From contig SDAL01000001.1 of NCBI GenBank assembly GCA_004153385.1, forward strand, positions 1,941,492 to 2,005,491: a stretch of DNA of 64,000 bases, read 5' to 3'. Position numbers and translations under genes: made by a program. The stretch is from Paracoccaceae bacterium (GTDB lineage Bacteria; Pseudomonadota; Alphaproteobacteria; Rhodobacterales; Rhodobacteraceae). The notes beneath the pieces were generated by a model. It worked only from the letters and a program-made list of their open reading frames with translations, made no database searches and was not told where the DNA came from. Below are positions 35,688-45,650 of this stretch, piece by piece (the stretch's first letter is position 1; every line of letters starts with the position of its first letter).

Positions 35688-37001
35688 ATGGCCGGACTTC
35701 CGCATGATCCCTATGAACCGCGCAACGGGCTGGCAAAATGGCTGGACACGCGGCTGCCCGTCGTGCGCCTGCTGCACGCCACATTTGCCGCGCCCACACC
35801 CAGAAACCTGAACTGGTGGTGGATATGGGGGATGGTGCTGGCCTTTTGTCTGGTGCTGCAAATCGTCACCGGTCTTGCGTTGGCCATGCATTACACACCG
35901 CAGGCAGATATGGCGTTTGCCAGTATCGAACATATCATGCGCGATGTGAACGGCGGCGCGGTCCTGCGCTATTTACATGCCAACGGCGCCTCGTTGTTCT
36001 TTGTGGCGATCTACCTGCATATTTCCCGTAGCCTGTATTACGGATCTTATAAATCCCCGCGCGAGATGACATGGATCGTCGGCATGATCATCTATCTGCT
36101 GATGATGGCCACGGCCTTTATGGGGTATGTCTTGCCTTGGGGGCAGATGTCGTATTGGGGGGCCACGGTTATCACCGGTATGTTCGGCGCCATCCCGGGC
36201 ATCGGCCCGTCGCTGCAAACCTGGCTGTTGGGCGGCCCCGCGGTCGACAACGCCACGCTGAACCGTTTTTTCACGCTCCATTATCTGCTGCCCTTCGTGA
36301 TCTGCCTGTTGGTAGGTCTGCATATCTGGGCCTTCCACACCACCGGCAACAACAACCCCACAGGCGTAGAGGTCAGGCGCGCCACCAAGGCAGACCTCCA
36401 GCGCGACACATTGCCGTTCTGGCCGTATTTCGTGATCAAGGACCTGCTGGCCCTCGTGATCGTGCTTGTGGTCTTTGTGGCTGTGGTCGCGTTCATGCCC
36501 AATTATCTGGGCCACCCCGACAATTACATCGAGGCCAACAGGAGCGTGACATCGCCCCATATCGTGCCGGAGTGGTATTTTTTGCCATTTTACGCGATTT
36601 TGCGGGCCTTCAGCGCCGATACATGGCTGGTGACGTTCGTGCATTGGGCCAGTTTCGGCACGATCAATGCCACCTTTTTCGGGGTGCTTGCGGTGACAGG
36701 GGCGATCATGGCGCTGGCGCTGGCACCGTGGCTGGACCGATCCCCCATCCGCTCGGGCGCATATCGCCCGCTGTTCAAATGGGCCTTCTGGCTGCTCATG
36801 GCCGATTTTGTGCTTCTGATGTGGGCCGGCGCGCTCCCCCCCGATGATCTGTCACGGCGGGTTTCCCTGATCGGAACAGGGTACTGGTTTGCCTATTTCT
36901 TTGTCATTTTGCCACTTTTACCGAAATTTGAAGCCCCACGCCCCCTGCCCGCCACGATCGAGGATGACTTCAACACCCGCTACGGCCAGCATGATGAGTA
37001 G
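35688..37001 (+). CDS. petB: Cytochrome b subunit of the bc1 complex
   Basis: A 437-aa membrane protein with eight helices and two b hemes, forming the Qo and Qi sites. Visible are [15 protein letters not shown], heme-ligand segments [22 protein letters not shown] (in pieces) and [21 protein letters not shown], and the Qo motif PEWYF, with [20 protein letters not shown] 35688 follows GAGG 11 bases after petA. The length fits the alphaproteobacterial single-polypeptide form. Confidence 0.97.
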   Translation: MAGLPHDPYEPRNGLAKWLDTRLPVVRLLHATFAAPTPRNLNWWWIWGMVLAFCLVLQIVTGLALAMHYTPQADMAFASIEHIMRDVNGGAVLRYLHANGASLFFVAIYLHISRSLYYGSYKSPREMTWIVGMIIYLLMMATAFMGYVLPWGQMSYWGATVITGMFGAIPGIGPSLQTWLLGGPAVDNATLNRFFTLHYLLPFVICLLVGLHIWAFHTTGNNNPTGVEVRRATKADLQRDTLPFWPYFVIKDLLALVIVLVVFVAVVAFMPNYLGHPDNYIEANRSVTSPHIVPEWYFLPFYAILRAFSADTWLVTFVHWASFGTINATFFGVLAVTGAIMALALAPWLDRSPIRSGAYRPLFKWAFWLLMADFVLLMWAGALPPDDLSRRVSLIGTGYWFAYFFVILPLLPKFEAPRPLPATIEDDFNTRYGQHDE

Positions 37002-37008
37002 GCGCCTC

Positions 37009-37815
37009 ATGATCCAGCTGGCAAAAACCCTGCGCGTGATGGTGCTTGGCGTGGCAGGCAGCCTCGCCCTTGGCGCGATGCCGCTGTATGCGGGGCCGGA
37101 CGATGGCGCGATCACCAACATCCCTTTCAGTTTCGAAGGACCGTTTGGTACGTATGATCAACAACAACTGCGGCGTGGATTTCAGGTCTATCGCGAGGTT
37201 TGCGCGGCCTGTCACGGGTTGCAATACGTGCCGCTGCGCAGCCTGAGCGATCCGGACGGTTTGGGCATGAACCCCGATTGGGTGCGCGCCTACGCCGGAC
37301 AGATGTTCATTCTTGATCCGCACACCGGCGAGGAGCGCCCCCGCAAAGAGACCGACGCATTTCCCGCCCGTAACGAGGCAGGCATGGGTCCGGATCTATC
37401 GCTCATGGCCAAATCGCGCGCGGGGTTCCATGGCCCCTATGGTCTGGGCCTGTCGCAGCTGGTCAATGGCACGGGCGGGCCTGAATATATCTATTCGCTT
37501 CTGACAGGCTATACCGGCGCGGAAACCGATACCGGCGGTGCCTATCTTTATGAAAACCGCGCGATCGAAGGCGCTGGCATCGCCATGCCACCGCCCTTCT
37601 ATGATGGCCAGATCATCTATGCAGACGGCACACCTGCCACCCCCCGACAGATGTCCATGGATGTGGCCGCGTTCCTGATGTGGACGGCAGAGCCGAAACT
37701 GGTCGCGCGCAAGCGATGGGGCGTGGTCGCAATATCGCTGCTGTGTGTATTGGCACTGTTGTTGTATCTGATGAACCGGCGGCTTTGGGCACCTTACAAA
37801 CCGGAGCGGTTGTGA
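37009..37815 (+). CDS. petC: Cytochrome c1 subunit of the bc1 complex
   Basis: A 268-aa protein with signal peptide (residues 1-26, ending PLYAGPDD), heme c motif CAACHG with following His, and the C-terminal anchor helix [20 protein letters not shown]. The sixth-ligand region is AGIAMPPPF. It passes electrons to cytochrome c2 in the periplasm. The start is uncertain: ATG 37009 lies 7 bases after the petB stop with GAGTAGG before it, while ATG 36991/36994 would overlap petB. Confidence 0.95.
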   Translation: MIQLAKTLRVMVLGVAGSLALGAMPLYAGPDDGAITNIPFSFEGPFGTYDQQQLRRGFQVYREVCAACHGLQYVPLRSLSDPDGLGMNPDWVRAYAGQMFILDPHTGEERPRKETDAFPARNEAGMGPDLSLMAKSRAGFHGPYGLGLSQLVNGTGGPEYIYSLLTGYTGAETDTGGAYLYENRAIEGAGIAMPPPFYDGQIIYADGTPATPRQMSMDVAAFLMWTAEPKLVARKRWGVVAISLLCVLALLLYLMNRRLWAPYKPERL

Positions 37816-37925
37816 CCTTGCGCGGATCGCACGCCCCCTGACCCACAGCGCGTTTTCCTTTTGCGCCGCTTGGGCTAAAGTAATCATTGAACTCCGCATG
37901 TGCGGAACGAGCAAAAGAGAATCTG

Positions 37926-38690
37926 ATGTCCGACTATGACCGCGGCACACCACGTCTGTGCGTTTTGATTGATGCCGACAACGTACCCCATGCCCATGCA
38001 GAGGCCATTTTCGAGGAAATCTCGGGACTGGGAGAGGCCAGCGTGCGCCGTATTTATGGCGATTGGTCGGCACAGCGCCTGTCCGGCTGGGCCAAAAAGG
38101 CCAACACCCTTGGACTGGTGGCCGACCAGCAGTTCGCCAACACAAAAGGCAAGAATGCCTCCGATATCGCGTTGGTAATCGCGGCGATGGATTTCTTGCA
38201 CAGCGGCCGGTTCGACGGGTTCGTTCTGGTTTCGTCAGACAGCGATTTTACACGGCTGGCCCAGCGGGTGCGCGAACAGGGTCTGGATGTGTTCGGCATC
38301 GGCGAAAAGAAAACACCCGAGGCGTTCCGCAATGCCTGCAAGCGGTTCATCTATGTGGAAAATCTGGGCGCCGACACGCCCGACCGCACACCCCCCGAGG
38401 CCACGGGCCACCAAGACGACACCGCCCGCACCGACCCGCCGCGCCCGCAGTCCGAAAAGCAGAATGCCAAAGAGGCGATCCCGCTGATCGTCGCGGCCAT
38501 GAAACGGATCGGGTTGGAAGAGGAATGGTATTCGCTGGGCCAGATCGGTCAATTCATCACGCAGGCCAATCCCGATTTCGACACCCGCACCTATGGCAGT
38601 GCGAAACTGTCCGATCTGCTGCGGATGACGGGCCGGTTCGAGGTCCGCAAAGGCGAAGGCAACCACCTGATGGTACGCGATCTGGCGTGA
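37926..38690 (+). CDS. NYN-domain RNase-like protein with OST-HTH (LOTUS) domain
   Basis: A 254-aa protein with an N-terminal NYN/PIN-like nuclease domain (about 8-140). Conserved acidic residues are in VLIDADNVP, GKNASDIALVIAAMDFL and VSSDSDFTRLA. An acidic, Pro-rich linker follows, then an OST-HTH/LOTUS domain (about 185-250: IPLIVAAMKRIGLEEEWYSLGQI, SDLLRMTGRFEVRKG). This architecture is usually linked with RNA binding and cleavage; bacterial members are little studied. ATG 37926 has AGAGA. The gene stands alone after petABC. Confidence 0.9.
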   Translation: MSDYDRGTPRLCVLIDADNVPHAHAEAIFEEISGLGEASVRRIYGDWSAQRLSGWAKKANTLGLVADQQFANTKGKNASDIALVIAAMDFLHSGRFDGFVLVSSDSDFTRLAQRVREQGLDVFGIGEKKTPEAFRNACKRFIYVENLGADTPDRTPPEATGHQDDTARTDPPRPQSEKQNAKEAIPLIVAAMKRIGLEEEWYSLGQIGQFITQANPDFDTRTYGSAKLSDLLRMTGRFEVRKGEGNHLMVRDLA

Positions 38691-38701
38691 TCGAAATCGG
38701 C

Positions 38702-38725
38702 AAGCGGGGGCCTTATGCCCCCCTT
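38702..38725. terminator. GC-rich hairpin between convergent genes
   Basis: GGGGGC-CTTAT-GCCCCC flanked by AAG/CTT between the NYN gene and the TetR gene. There is no clear T-run, so it is a probable rather than certain terminator. Confidence 0.45.
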
Positions 38726-38815
38726 GGGCCACCAAGATCACCTGACAATGCCATCATCCGCACGCGGCGCGGGTCTGTGAAAGCCGCGCGAGGGGCCTGA
38801 ACCGCATGGGTCGGG

Positions 38816-39457
38816 TCAGGCCTTGGCCCCGTAACGCGCCATGAACATCTCGATCGCGCCCGCAATGGTGCGTTCCTGATCGGCGTCGGTCAGGGCCTCG
38901 ACCCCGAAAATGATCTTGCAGTGCACATGCACCTTGCACAGATCGGCAAACTGCTCGGCTGCGAATTCGTAATCTTCTACGACGAGTTCACCGCGTTCGG
39001 TGGCGCGCTGCAGATAGGCCGCGATACACCGCCGCAGCATCATCGGGCCAGACGCGTAGAACTGCGCCCCCAGATCGGGAAACCGCTCGATTTCAGCCAC
39101 GCAGATCCGGTAGATGTCGCGCCCGAAGTCAGAGGTGACGTGCCGCATGATGTGCTCGGCCACAAATCGCAAGACGTCTTCCGGCGGGGCTGTCATCGCC
39201 TCGATCCGACTGATGGATTCCAAGGCCTGACGCGCGCATTCGTTCTGCGTGACCTCGGAAAACAACAGCCGCTTGTCCGGCACATAGCTATATAGCGTGG
39301 CCTTGGACACACCCGCCTCGCGGGCGATGTCATCCACAGACGCGCCTTCATACCCGTCACGCAGGAAAACCTTGCGTGCGCCGTCGATCACCTGATCGTA
39401 TTTGCGCCCGCGCCGGATGCGCGGCGAAACCGAAGGCATGTGTAGTACATCGTCCAT
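38816..39457 (-). CDS. TetR-family transcriptional regulator
   Basis: The 213-aa protein has the TetR HTH at about 20-65 (IDGARKVFLRDGYEGASVDDIAREAGVSKATLYSYVPDKRLLF, seen in pieces). A helical ligand-binding domain follows (to 213). ATG 39457 follows GGGGAGG at tight spacing. The C-terminal domain resembles the AcrR-like C-terminal group often found in roseobacters, but the target is not evident: it is isolated between convergent and same-strand genes. Confidence 0.88.
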   Translation of the reverse strand: MDDVLHMPSVSPRIRRGRKYDQVIDGARKVFLRDGYEGASVDDIAREAGVSKATLYSYVPDKRLLFSEVTQNECARQALESISRIEAMTAPPEDVLRFVAEHIMRHVTSDFGRDIYRICVAEIERFPDLGAQFYASGPMMLRRCIAAYLQRATERGELVVEDYEFAAEQFADLCKVHVHCKIIFGVEALTDADQERTIAGAIEMFMARYGAKA

Positions 39458-39559
39458 ACCGACCTCCCCTAACCCTTGATACATAATCGCGCGCGCCGTC
39501 CGGTAAAAGGGTCGCGCCCCAAATAGGGCAGACGGCGCCCCCCCGTGCGTGCGAAAACG

Positions 39560-40660
39560 CTAGCCGATATGGCCGCGTTTTCCGCCTGTCTGGCCGCGAT
39601 CCAGCAGCAGATGATCAAGGAGCACACAGGCCATCATCGCCTCGGCCACAGGCACCGCACGGATACCGACACACGGATCATGGCGGCCCTTGGTCACAAC
39701 CTCGACGGCCTCCCCGTCGAGATTGATCGAGCGGCGCGGGGTCAGGATCGACGAGGTCGGCTTGACGGCAAACCGCATGATGATCGGCTGACCCGTGGTG
39801 ATGCCGCCCAAGATACCGCCCGCGTGGTTGGACAGATACTGCGGCCCGTCGGGGCCCATCACGATCTCGTCTGCGTTCTCCACCCCCGACAGGGCCGCCG
39901 CATCCATACCCTCGCCGATCTCCACGCCCTTGACCGCGTTGATCGACATCATGGCCGCCGCCAGATCGGTATCCATCTTGGCATAAACAGGCGCCCCGAG
40001 CCCTGCGGGCACGTTCTCGGCCAGCAGTTCGATTTTTGCCCCGACAGAGCTGTGCGCCTTGCGGATCGCTTGCAGGTAGGCCGCCCACTCCTCGACCGCC
40101 TCGGCATCGGGGATAAAGAACGGGTTTTGCAAAATCTGGCTGGCGTCAAAGCGCGCCGGATCGATGTGTTTTTCGCCCATCTGCACCATATAGCCCGTGA
40201 TTTTCAGCGTTGGGCACAGCGCCTTCAACACGGCCTGCGCCACACCGCCGGCCGCCACACGCGCCGCGGTTTCGCGGGCCGAGGATCGCCCCCCCCCACG
40301 ATAATCACGCAGACCGTATTTCTGGTGATAGGTGATATCGGCATGTCCAGGGCGGAACTGGCGCGCAATCTCGCCATAATCCTTGGAGCGTTGATCGGTA
40401 TTCTCGATCATCAACTGGATCGGCGTGCCGGTGGTCTTGCCCTCGAACACCCCTGACAGGATCCGGACCGCATCGGCTTCCTTGCGCTGGGTGGTTTCCT
40501 TGGACTGGCCGGGCCTGCGGCGGTCCAGAAATGTCTGGATGTAATCCTCGGTCAGATCGACACCGGGCGGGCAACCGTCCACCGTCGCCCCCAGCGCAGG
40601 GCCGTGGCTTTCGCCCCATGTTGTGACGCGGAACATATGTCCGAACGAGTTGAACGACAT
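39560..40660 (-). CDS. aroC: Chorismate synthase
   Basis: AroC removes phosphate from EPSP to form chorismate, using reduced FMN, the last shikimate step. The 366-aa protein shows [43 protein letters not shown] in pieces, [27 protein letters not shown] and the C-terminal [18 protein letters not shown]. The frame is open to 41308 but ATG 40660 (MSFNSFG) has GGAACGGAG and begins the family domain. The upstream extension overlaps the thiB leader. Confidence 0.96.
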   Translation of the reverse strand: MSFNSFGHMFRVTTWGESHGPALGATVDGCPPGVDLTEDYIQTFLDRRRPGQSKETTQRKEADAVRILSGVFEGKTTGTPIQLMIENTDQRSKDYGEIARQFRPGHADITYHQKYGLRDYRGGGRSSARETAARVAAGGVAQAVLKALCPTLKITGYMVQMGEKHIDPARFDASQILQNPFFIPDAEAVEEWAAYLQAIRKAHSSVGAKIELLAENVPAGLGAPVYAKMDTDLAAAMMSINAVKGVEIGEGMDAAALSGVENADEIVMGPDGPQYLSNHAGGILGGITTGQPIIMRFAVKPTSSILTPRRSINLDGEAVEVVTKGRHDPCVGIRAVPVAEAMMACVLLDHLLLDRGQTGGKRGHIG

Positions 40661-40842
40661 GGCTCCGTTCCTTTCAATAATGACGCGCGCCGCTGCGGCG
40701 AAACTGTGGTTGGGCCTGCTGTAACAACTGCGCCGTGCTGAGGCAATCACCGCATTGCTGCAGGCCGCGCACGATTGCGCGCATGACATGTCCTGATCTG
40801 GGCTCTTGCGGCACCCGCGCGCCTGCCGTACCCTCATGGTCA
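40661..40842. other. Divergent intergenic region of aroC and thiBPQ
   Basis: 182 bases between the aroC start and the TPP riboswitch. It must hold both promoters. No clear operator dyad stands out by eye. Confidence 0.4.
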
Positions 40843-40938
40843 CACCCTCGGGGTGCCCGGCGCAAACCGGGCTGAGACGTTCCAATTTGTGGACGAACCC
40901 GTTGAACCTGACCCGGTTGATACCGGCGGAGGGAAGGG
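40843..40938 (+). ncRNA. TPP (thi-box) riboswitch
   Basis: The leader contains the conserved order CCCTCGGGGTGCCC, the CTGAGA core (40872-40877), ACCCGTTGAACCTGACCCGG and TTGATACCGGCGGAGGGAA. P1 pairs CCCTC (40844-40848) with GAGGG (40929-40933). It senses thiamine pyrophosphate and represses the downstream thiBPQ genes. A second stem CGCTC (40948-40952) with GAGCG (40979-40983) would mask the GAGGAG ribosome site of thiB, suggesting control at translation initiation. Confidence 0.95.
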
Positions 40939-40987
40939 GGCGGCTGTCGCTCATCCTCTCCGTAGCTGTTTTGATGAGGAGCGCCAG

Positions 40988-41998
40988 ATGGCCCGATCTT
41001 TCTGCATTCGTCCGGTGGTTGCCGCACTCGCGGGGCTGCTTGCCCCCATGGGCGCCCACGCACAAGACGGCGCAAAGCCCCCTGTGCTCACCGTCTATGC
41101 GCCCGATTATTTCACATCCGAATGGGGGCCGGGGCCGAAAATCGAGGCAGGGTTCGAGGATATCTGCGACTGTGATCTGCAATTTGTCGCGGGCGATGTT
41201 TTGCCCCGCATCCTGTTGGAGGGCAAACACACCCAAGCCGATGTCGTGATCGGCCTGAACACGGATGTCACCGCGCGCGCCCGCGCAACCGGCCTTTTTG
41301 CGCCCCATAACGAAGACACGCGCCGCCTTGATCTGCCGGTGGAATGGACCGATCCGGTGTTTTTGCCTTTCAACTGGTCGCAGACCGCCTTTGTCTATGA
41401 CAAGACACGGCTGGCAAATCCGCCGCAGTCTTTCGAGGCCCTGCTTGATGCGCCCGATGATCTGAAAATCGCGATTCAGGATCCGCGCAGTTCGGTGTCG
41501 GGGCTGGCATTGTTATTGTGGGTAAAATCCGTGTATGGCGATGACGCCCCGCAAGCGTGGGAAAAACTCGCCCCCAAAGTGCTGACCGTCACCCCCGGCT
41601 GGTCGGAAAGCTACGGGCTGTTTACCGATGGCGAGGTCGATATGGTGCTAAGCTATACCACATCCCCCGCCTATCATATCATTGCCGAGAACGATGATAC
41701 CAAGGTCGCGGCGATTTTCCCCGAAGGCCATTACCTCATGGCAGAGCTTGCCGCCCAACTGACCACCACAGACCAGCCGGAGCTGTCCCAGATGTTCATG
41801 GATTACATTCTGTCAGACCAATTCCAAAGCATGATTGCCACGGCAAACTGGTCCTATCCCGCGATCATGAAAGACGGCTTCCTGCCACCCGAATTTGCCG
41901 CCATGCCGCAGCCTGACAAAACCCTGTTTTATAACGAGACAGAGGCAGAGGCCCTGCGCCAACCCGCGCTTGACGAATGGCTGCGTGCCTTCCGGTGA
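40988..41998 (+). CDS. thiB: Thiamine ABC transporter substrate-binding protein
   Basis: A 336-aa periplasmic binding protein for thiamine/TPP. It has a signal peptide (residues 1-25, ending AHAQDG) and the ThiB-type blocks [64 protein letters not shown] and [30 protein letters not shown] 40988 has GAGGAGCG. It is preceded by the TPP riboswitch and overlaps thiP by 4 bases. Confidence 0.95.
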   Translation: MARSFCIRPVVAALAGLLAPMGAHAQDGAKPPVLTVYAPDYFTSEWGPGPKIEAGFEDICDCDLQFVAGDVLPRILLEGKHTQADVVIGLNTDVTARARATGLFAPHNEDTRRLDLPVEWTDPVFLPFNWSQTAFVYDKTRLANPPQSFEALLDAPDDLKIAIQDPRSSVSGLALLLWVKSVYGDDAPQAWEKLAPKVLTVTPGWSESYGLFTDGEVDMVLSYTTSPAYHIIAENDDTKVAAIFPEGHYLMAELAAQLTTTDQPELSQMFMDYILSDQFQSMIATANWSYPAIMKDGFLPPEFAAMPQPDKTLFYNETEAEALRQPALDEWLRAFR

Positions 41999-43572
41999 GC
42001 CCGGACACCCACCTGCGCACACGGCCCGTATCCCGATGGGTCGGGCTGCTGCCTGCGGCCATAGCCGCGCTTGGTCTGGCCGTTCTGGTGCTGGGCACGC
42101 TGGCGTGTGTGGCATGGTGGGCGGGCGGGTTTTCCGCCCTGCGCGTGGCGGAAGCGCACGCCGTTTGGTTCACCATATGGCAAGCGGCCCTGTCGGCGGG
42201 ACTGTCATGCCTTCTGGCAATCCCTGTGGGGCGTGCGCTGGCACGGCGCAGATTTTACGGCCGAAACCTGCTGATCTCGCTTTTGGGGGCGCCGTTCATC
42301 CTGCCCACGATCGCGGCCATCATGGGGCTGATCGCACTGTTCGGGCGCGGCGGCTGGGTGAATACGATGCTCACCGCGGCGGGCCTGCCGTCTGTGTCGA
42401 TCTATGGCGCACACGGGGTCATTCTGGCGCATGTGTTTTTCAACCTGCCACTGGCCACGCGGATGGTGCTGCAAGGCTGGCAGGCGATACCCGCCGAGCG
42501 GATCCGGCTGGCCCAATCGCTGGGGTTCGAGGCAGGCGATCTTCAGCGCCATCTTGAATGGCCGATGCTGCGCGCGATCCTGCCCGGCGCGGCGCTTGCG
42601 ATTTTTCTGGTGTGTCTGAGCAGCTTTGCCATTGCGCTGACCTTGGGGGGCGGACCGCGGGCCACGACCGTAGAACTGGCGATCTATCAGGCGTTCCGGT
42701 TCGATTTCGACTTTGGCCGTGCGGCCAGTCTGGCGCTTGTGCAGGTGGGGTTATGCCTTGGCGCGCTGGCGCTGGCCTCGCGTGTGGCACGCAGCCCTGC
42801 AGCCTTCGGGGCGGGCCATGACCGTCCGGCCCTGTCCCCCATCGGCCTGTCGAAATGGCTATGGGTTCAAGACGCGCTGGCCATCACCACAGCCACACTG
42901 TTTTTGCTGATACCGGTCGCGCTGATCGTCGGGCGTGGCATCCCCGCGCTGCTGCATCTACCGCCCGATATCTGGAACGCTTGCCTTGTGTCGCTTGGGC
43001 TGGCGGTCGGATCAAGCCTGCTGACGATCACGCTGGCCCTGCCGCTTGCCGCCGCCAGCCCGCGCCACCGCTGGGCGGAAATTGCGGCCATGCTTCCGCT
43101 TGCGGCCTCTGCACTGGTGCTGGGCACGGGGCTGTTTTTAATGGCACGCCCCTTCATGAACCCGACACAGCTTGCGCTGCCCGTCACGCTGATGGTCAAT
43201 ACCGCCATGAGCCTGCCGTTTGTCGTGCGCCTGTTGCTGCCCGATATGCGGGTTCTGGCGCGAGATTACGATAGGCTGGCCGCATCGCTTGGGCTATCGG
43301 GACTGGCGCGCCTGCGCTATCTGACATGGCCGCGTCTGGCCCGCCCGTTGGGGTTCGGGGCAGGATTGTCTGCGGCCTTCTCGATGGGGGATCTGGGGGT
43401 TATCACGCTGTTCTCTGACGGGCGCACCCAAACGCTGCCGCTGGCGCTGTACCAGTTGATGGGCAGCTACCGTCTGGATCAGGCGGCAGGGGCCGCGACC
43501 TTGCTCATCACTCTGACATTCGCGCTGTTTTGGCTTTGTGACTGGATAGGACATCATGCTCATTCTCGATAA
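41995..43572 (+). CDS. thiP: Thiamine ABC transporter permease
   Basis: A 525-aa double-length permease with about twelve membrane helices and two binding-protein-dependent transport modules. The EAA-like loops are in WQAIPAERIRLAQSLGFEAG (first half) and DYDRLAASLGLSGLARLRYLTWPRLARP in pieces (second half). The start GTG 41995 overlaps the thiB stop as GTGA; ATG 41977 is an alternative. It is co-translated with thiB and overlaps thiQ by 17 bases. Confidence 0.94.
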   Translation: MSPDTHLRTRPVSRWVGLLPAAIAALGLAVLVLGTLACVAWWAGGFSALRVAEAHAVWFTIWQAALSAGLSCLLAIPVGRALARRRFYGRNLLISLLGAPFILPTIAAIMGLIALFGRGGWVNTMLTAAGLPSVSIYGAHGVILAHVFFNLPLATRMVLQGWQAIPAERIRLAQSLGFEAGDLQRHLEWPMLRAILPGAALAIFLVCLSSFAIALTLGGGPRATTVELAIYQAFRFDFDFGRAASLALVQVGLCLGALALASRVARSPAAFGAGHDRPALSPIGLSKWLWVQDALAITTATLFLLIPVALIVGRGIPALLHLPPDIWNACLVSLGLAVGSSLLTITLALPLAAASPRHRWAEIAAMLPLAASALVLGTGLFLMARPFMNPTQLALPVTLMVNTAMSLPFVVRLLLPDMRVLARDYDRLAASLGLSGLARLRYLTWPRLARPLGFGAGLSAAFSMGDLGVITLFSDGRTQTLPLALYQLMGSYRLDQAAGAATLLITLTFALFWLCDWIGHHAHSR

Positions 43573-44251
43573 CCTTCTGTTGCAACAAGACGATTTCGAA
43601 CTGCGGGCTGATTTGCAGGTGGCGGCCGATTGCCATACCGCGCTGATCGGCCCGTCGGGGGCTGGCAAATCCACGCTGCTTTCGGCGCTGGCAGGGTTTT
43701 TGCCGCCCGCATACGGCCGGATCATATGGGACGGGCGTGATATTACCTCTATGCCGCCCGGCGACAGGCCGCTTTCCATCCTGTTTCAGGACCAGAACCT
43801 GTTCCCGCATCTGTCACTGGCCCAGAACCTCGGGCTGGGCATCAACCCCAAGCTGCGGCTGGCGCGGGCCGATCACGGCCGGATCGAACAGGCACTGGTG
43901 GCCACAGGGCTGGACGGTTTGGGCGCGCGCAAGCCTGGCGCGCTGTCTGGCGGCCAGCAAAGCCGTGCCGCGCTCGCGCGTGCGCTGCTGCGCGCCCGCC
44001 CGCTCCTGCTGCTAGACGAACCGTTCTCGGCCTTGGGGCCCGCGCTGAAAACCGAGATGCTGGATCTGACGCGCCGCCTGTGCCGTGATCACCGGATGAC
44101 GCTGTTGATGGTCACCCACGAGCCTGCGGATGCGCGCGCGCTGTGTCCGCAAACCTGTGTGATCGCGAACGGGCGTGTGGCCGCCCCTGCCCCGACAGCT
44201 GCACTGCTTGATAATCCGCCGCCTGCGCTGAAGGCATATCTGGGTCCATAG
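43556..44251 (+). CDS. thiQ: Thiamine ABC transporter ATP-binding protein
   Basis: A 231-aa ATPase of the thiamine importer. Walker A GPSGAGKST (about 36-44), Q-loop SILFQDQNLFPHL, signature LSGGQQSRAALARAL, Walker B LLLLDEPFSALG and the switch His in LMVTHEPADA are all present. Its ATG lies inside the thiP end. It completes thiBPQ under TPP control. Confidence 0.95.
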   Translation: MLILDNLLLQQDDFELRADLQVAADCHTALIGPSGAGKSTLLSALAGFLPPAYGRIIWDGRDITSMPPGDRPLSILFQDQNLFPHLSLAQNLGLGINPKLRLARADHGRIEQALVATGLDGLGARKPGALSGGQQSRAALARALLRARPLLLLDEPFSALGPALKTEMLDLTRRLCRDHRMTLLMVTHEPADARALCPQTCVIANGRVAAPAPTAALLDNPPPALKAYLGP

Positions 44252-44425
44252 CGTCCGCCAGCGCGCGGCTGGCTTGCCCCTATCGTCTGCCTGTCCACAA
44301 TCGCCCGCCCCACAGTCGCGCCATCTTCGCCACGCCTTTCCAAGATTGAGACATGCGCCGAAGGTGGTTCTGGAAATCGATCCGAACTTGGGGCATGATA
44401 GGCCAAATTCAATCGAGAGAAGCCC

Positions 44426-44779
44426 ATGTTGACCCGTGCCACCGCCTTTGCTGTCATCGCCTTGCTTGCGGCCTGTCAGACCGCCCCCCAAGAGGAAGAG
44501 CTGGCACCCAGCCCGATCCTTCCGGGAACCTACATGACGCCCGAAACCGATTTTGGCCAGAACACCGGCCTGCAAGAACGCGAACCCGATCTGTGCGGTG
44601 CAAAGCAATATATATTCGCACTCGGCCAGCCGGCCAGCGTCATCCCGACACTGTCGCTGGGGGATACGCCGTTCCGCATTGTGGAATGGCGCGGTGTCGA
44701 AGACCAGATGTATAAGGCGGGCAGGATCGTGTTCCGGCTTGACCAGAACGACAACATCTACAACATCGATTGCGGCTGA
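44426..44779 (+). CDS. I78-like peptidase-inhibitor lipoprotein (first copy)
   Basis: A 117-aa lipoprotein with lipobox LLAAC (lipidated Cys about residue 17), an acidic linker, and a C-terminal domain. The domain spans CGAKQYIFALGQPASVIPTL to VFRLDQNDNIYNIDCG (in pieces) and follows the pattern of inhibitor family I78: paired Cys at the ends and a hydrophobic Arg-Leu strand. It is less typical than the copy downstream, since the RLN-like strand reads FRLDQN. GAGAGAAG precedes the ATG. It ends overlapping the next gene (TGATG). Confidence 0.75.
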   Translation: MLTRATAFAVIALLAACQTAPQEEELAPSPILPGTYMTPETDFGQNTGLQEREPDLCGAKQYIFALGQPASVIPTLSLGDTPFRIVEWRGVEDQMYKAGRIVFRLDQNDNIYNIDCG

Positions 44780-45078
44780 TGCGTATGCGGCTGGCTTATA
44801 TACTTGGCGCAAGCCTGAGCATGGCGGCCTGCACGGCCTCGATGGACAGCCCCGTCACACCCGATGGCAGCCCCGGCCAGATCTCCCCTGCGGCTTGCGG
44901 GGCCGACACTGTGCAAGGCAAGCTTGGCGCGTCCTACGCCAACCTGCCCGCCAGCACATGGCCCACCCCCAATCGGGTCGAAAAGCCGGGCAGCATGCTG
45001 ACGATGGATTACCGGCCGGACCGGCTGCGCATCCAGTTGGACGCACACGGCAAAATTGTGGCGCTGCGCTGCGGGTAA
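44779..45078 (+). CDS. I78-family peptidase-inhibitor lipoprotein (second copy)
   Basis: A 99-aa protein with lipobox SMAAC and an I78 domain: CGADTVQGKLGASYANLP, RVEKPGSMLTMDYRPDRLRI and IVALRCG. The Cys pair bounding the domain and the TMDYRPDRL strand are the family hallmarks. I78 proteins inhibit serine proteases such as elastase-like enzymes. It overlaps the first copy by one base and so is probably translationally coupled to it. A TTG in frame upstream is less likely as start. Confidence 0.88.
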   Translation: MRMRLAYILGASLSMAACTASMDSPVTPDGSPGQISPAACGADTVQGKLGASYANLPASTWPTPNRVEKPGSMLTMDYRPDRLRIQLDAHGKIVALRCG

Positions 45079-45090
45079 CGCTCTGCTGGC

Positions 45091-45120
45091 CGTCAGGGCG
45101 GGCCCTGCCCTGCCCTGACG
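45091..45120. other. Hairpin downstream of the I78 pair
   Basis: CGTCAGGGC and GCCCTGACG (9-bp stem) enclose a 12-base GC-rich loop, 12 bases after the stop codon. No T-run follows. It lies between convergent genes and could end or protect the transcript. Confidence 0.45.
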
Positions 45121-45194
45121 CCCGTGTGTGATTTCGGGGCCGTGGTGATCGCAAGAGGATATCCGGTGGGCAGGCACCATCACCTATCCCACCT

Positions 45195-45650
45195 TCAATC
45201 CTCTCGATATTTGTCATGACACGCAGCGCATCGGCGCGCGACATCCTGCCATCCGGCGCGCAATCGCTCGGGCGATGAAGGATCGATCGCAGCAGCCGCC
45301 TGTTTCAATCCGGACGCCTTGCCCACGAAATCATCCCAGTTCTGCCAGATCTCAGCGCGTGCCTCCGATAAAGGATCATCGGCGCGCTTTTCAAACTGGG
45401 CGGGAATTTCTGCGGCGGCGTCTGCCAACCCGTTGGCCGCAGCCGCCGCGATCTGCGGATCAAACCGGCGCGTGCCCGCGACCATTCGCGCGATCACGGC
45501 GGCGGATTGCTGTAGGGTTTCCATCCCGTGATGGCGGCCCAGCACATCGGGATCGGACACCTCCACACGGGCCTGCGCCCAACCAGCCCCGCCCAAAAAC
45601 ACACCGCCGCACAGAACGATCAAAAACCTGGAAACGACGTCTGGAGTCAT
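45195..45650 (-). CDS. Cytochrome c' family protein
   Basis: A 151-aa exported cytochrome with a signal peptide ending around QARVEV (about residue 27). It is mainly helical with the heme motif CAACHDKY near the C-terminus, the position typical of class II cytochromes c. ATG 45650 (MTPDVVSR) follows AGGAAAAGG; the longer frame to 45734 lacks such a site. Such proteins bind NO or take part in electron transfer; the role here is not settled by its neighbours. Confidence 0.88.
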   Translation of the reverse strand: MTPDVVSRFLIVLCGGVFLGGAGWAQARVEVSDPDVLGRHHGMETLQQSAAVIARMVAGTRRFDPQIAAAAANGLADAAAEIPAQFEKRADDPLSEARAEIWQNWDDFVGKASGLKQAAAAIDPSSPERLRAGWQDVARRCAACHDKYRED

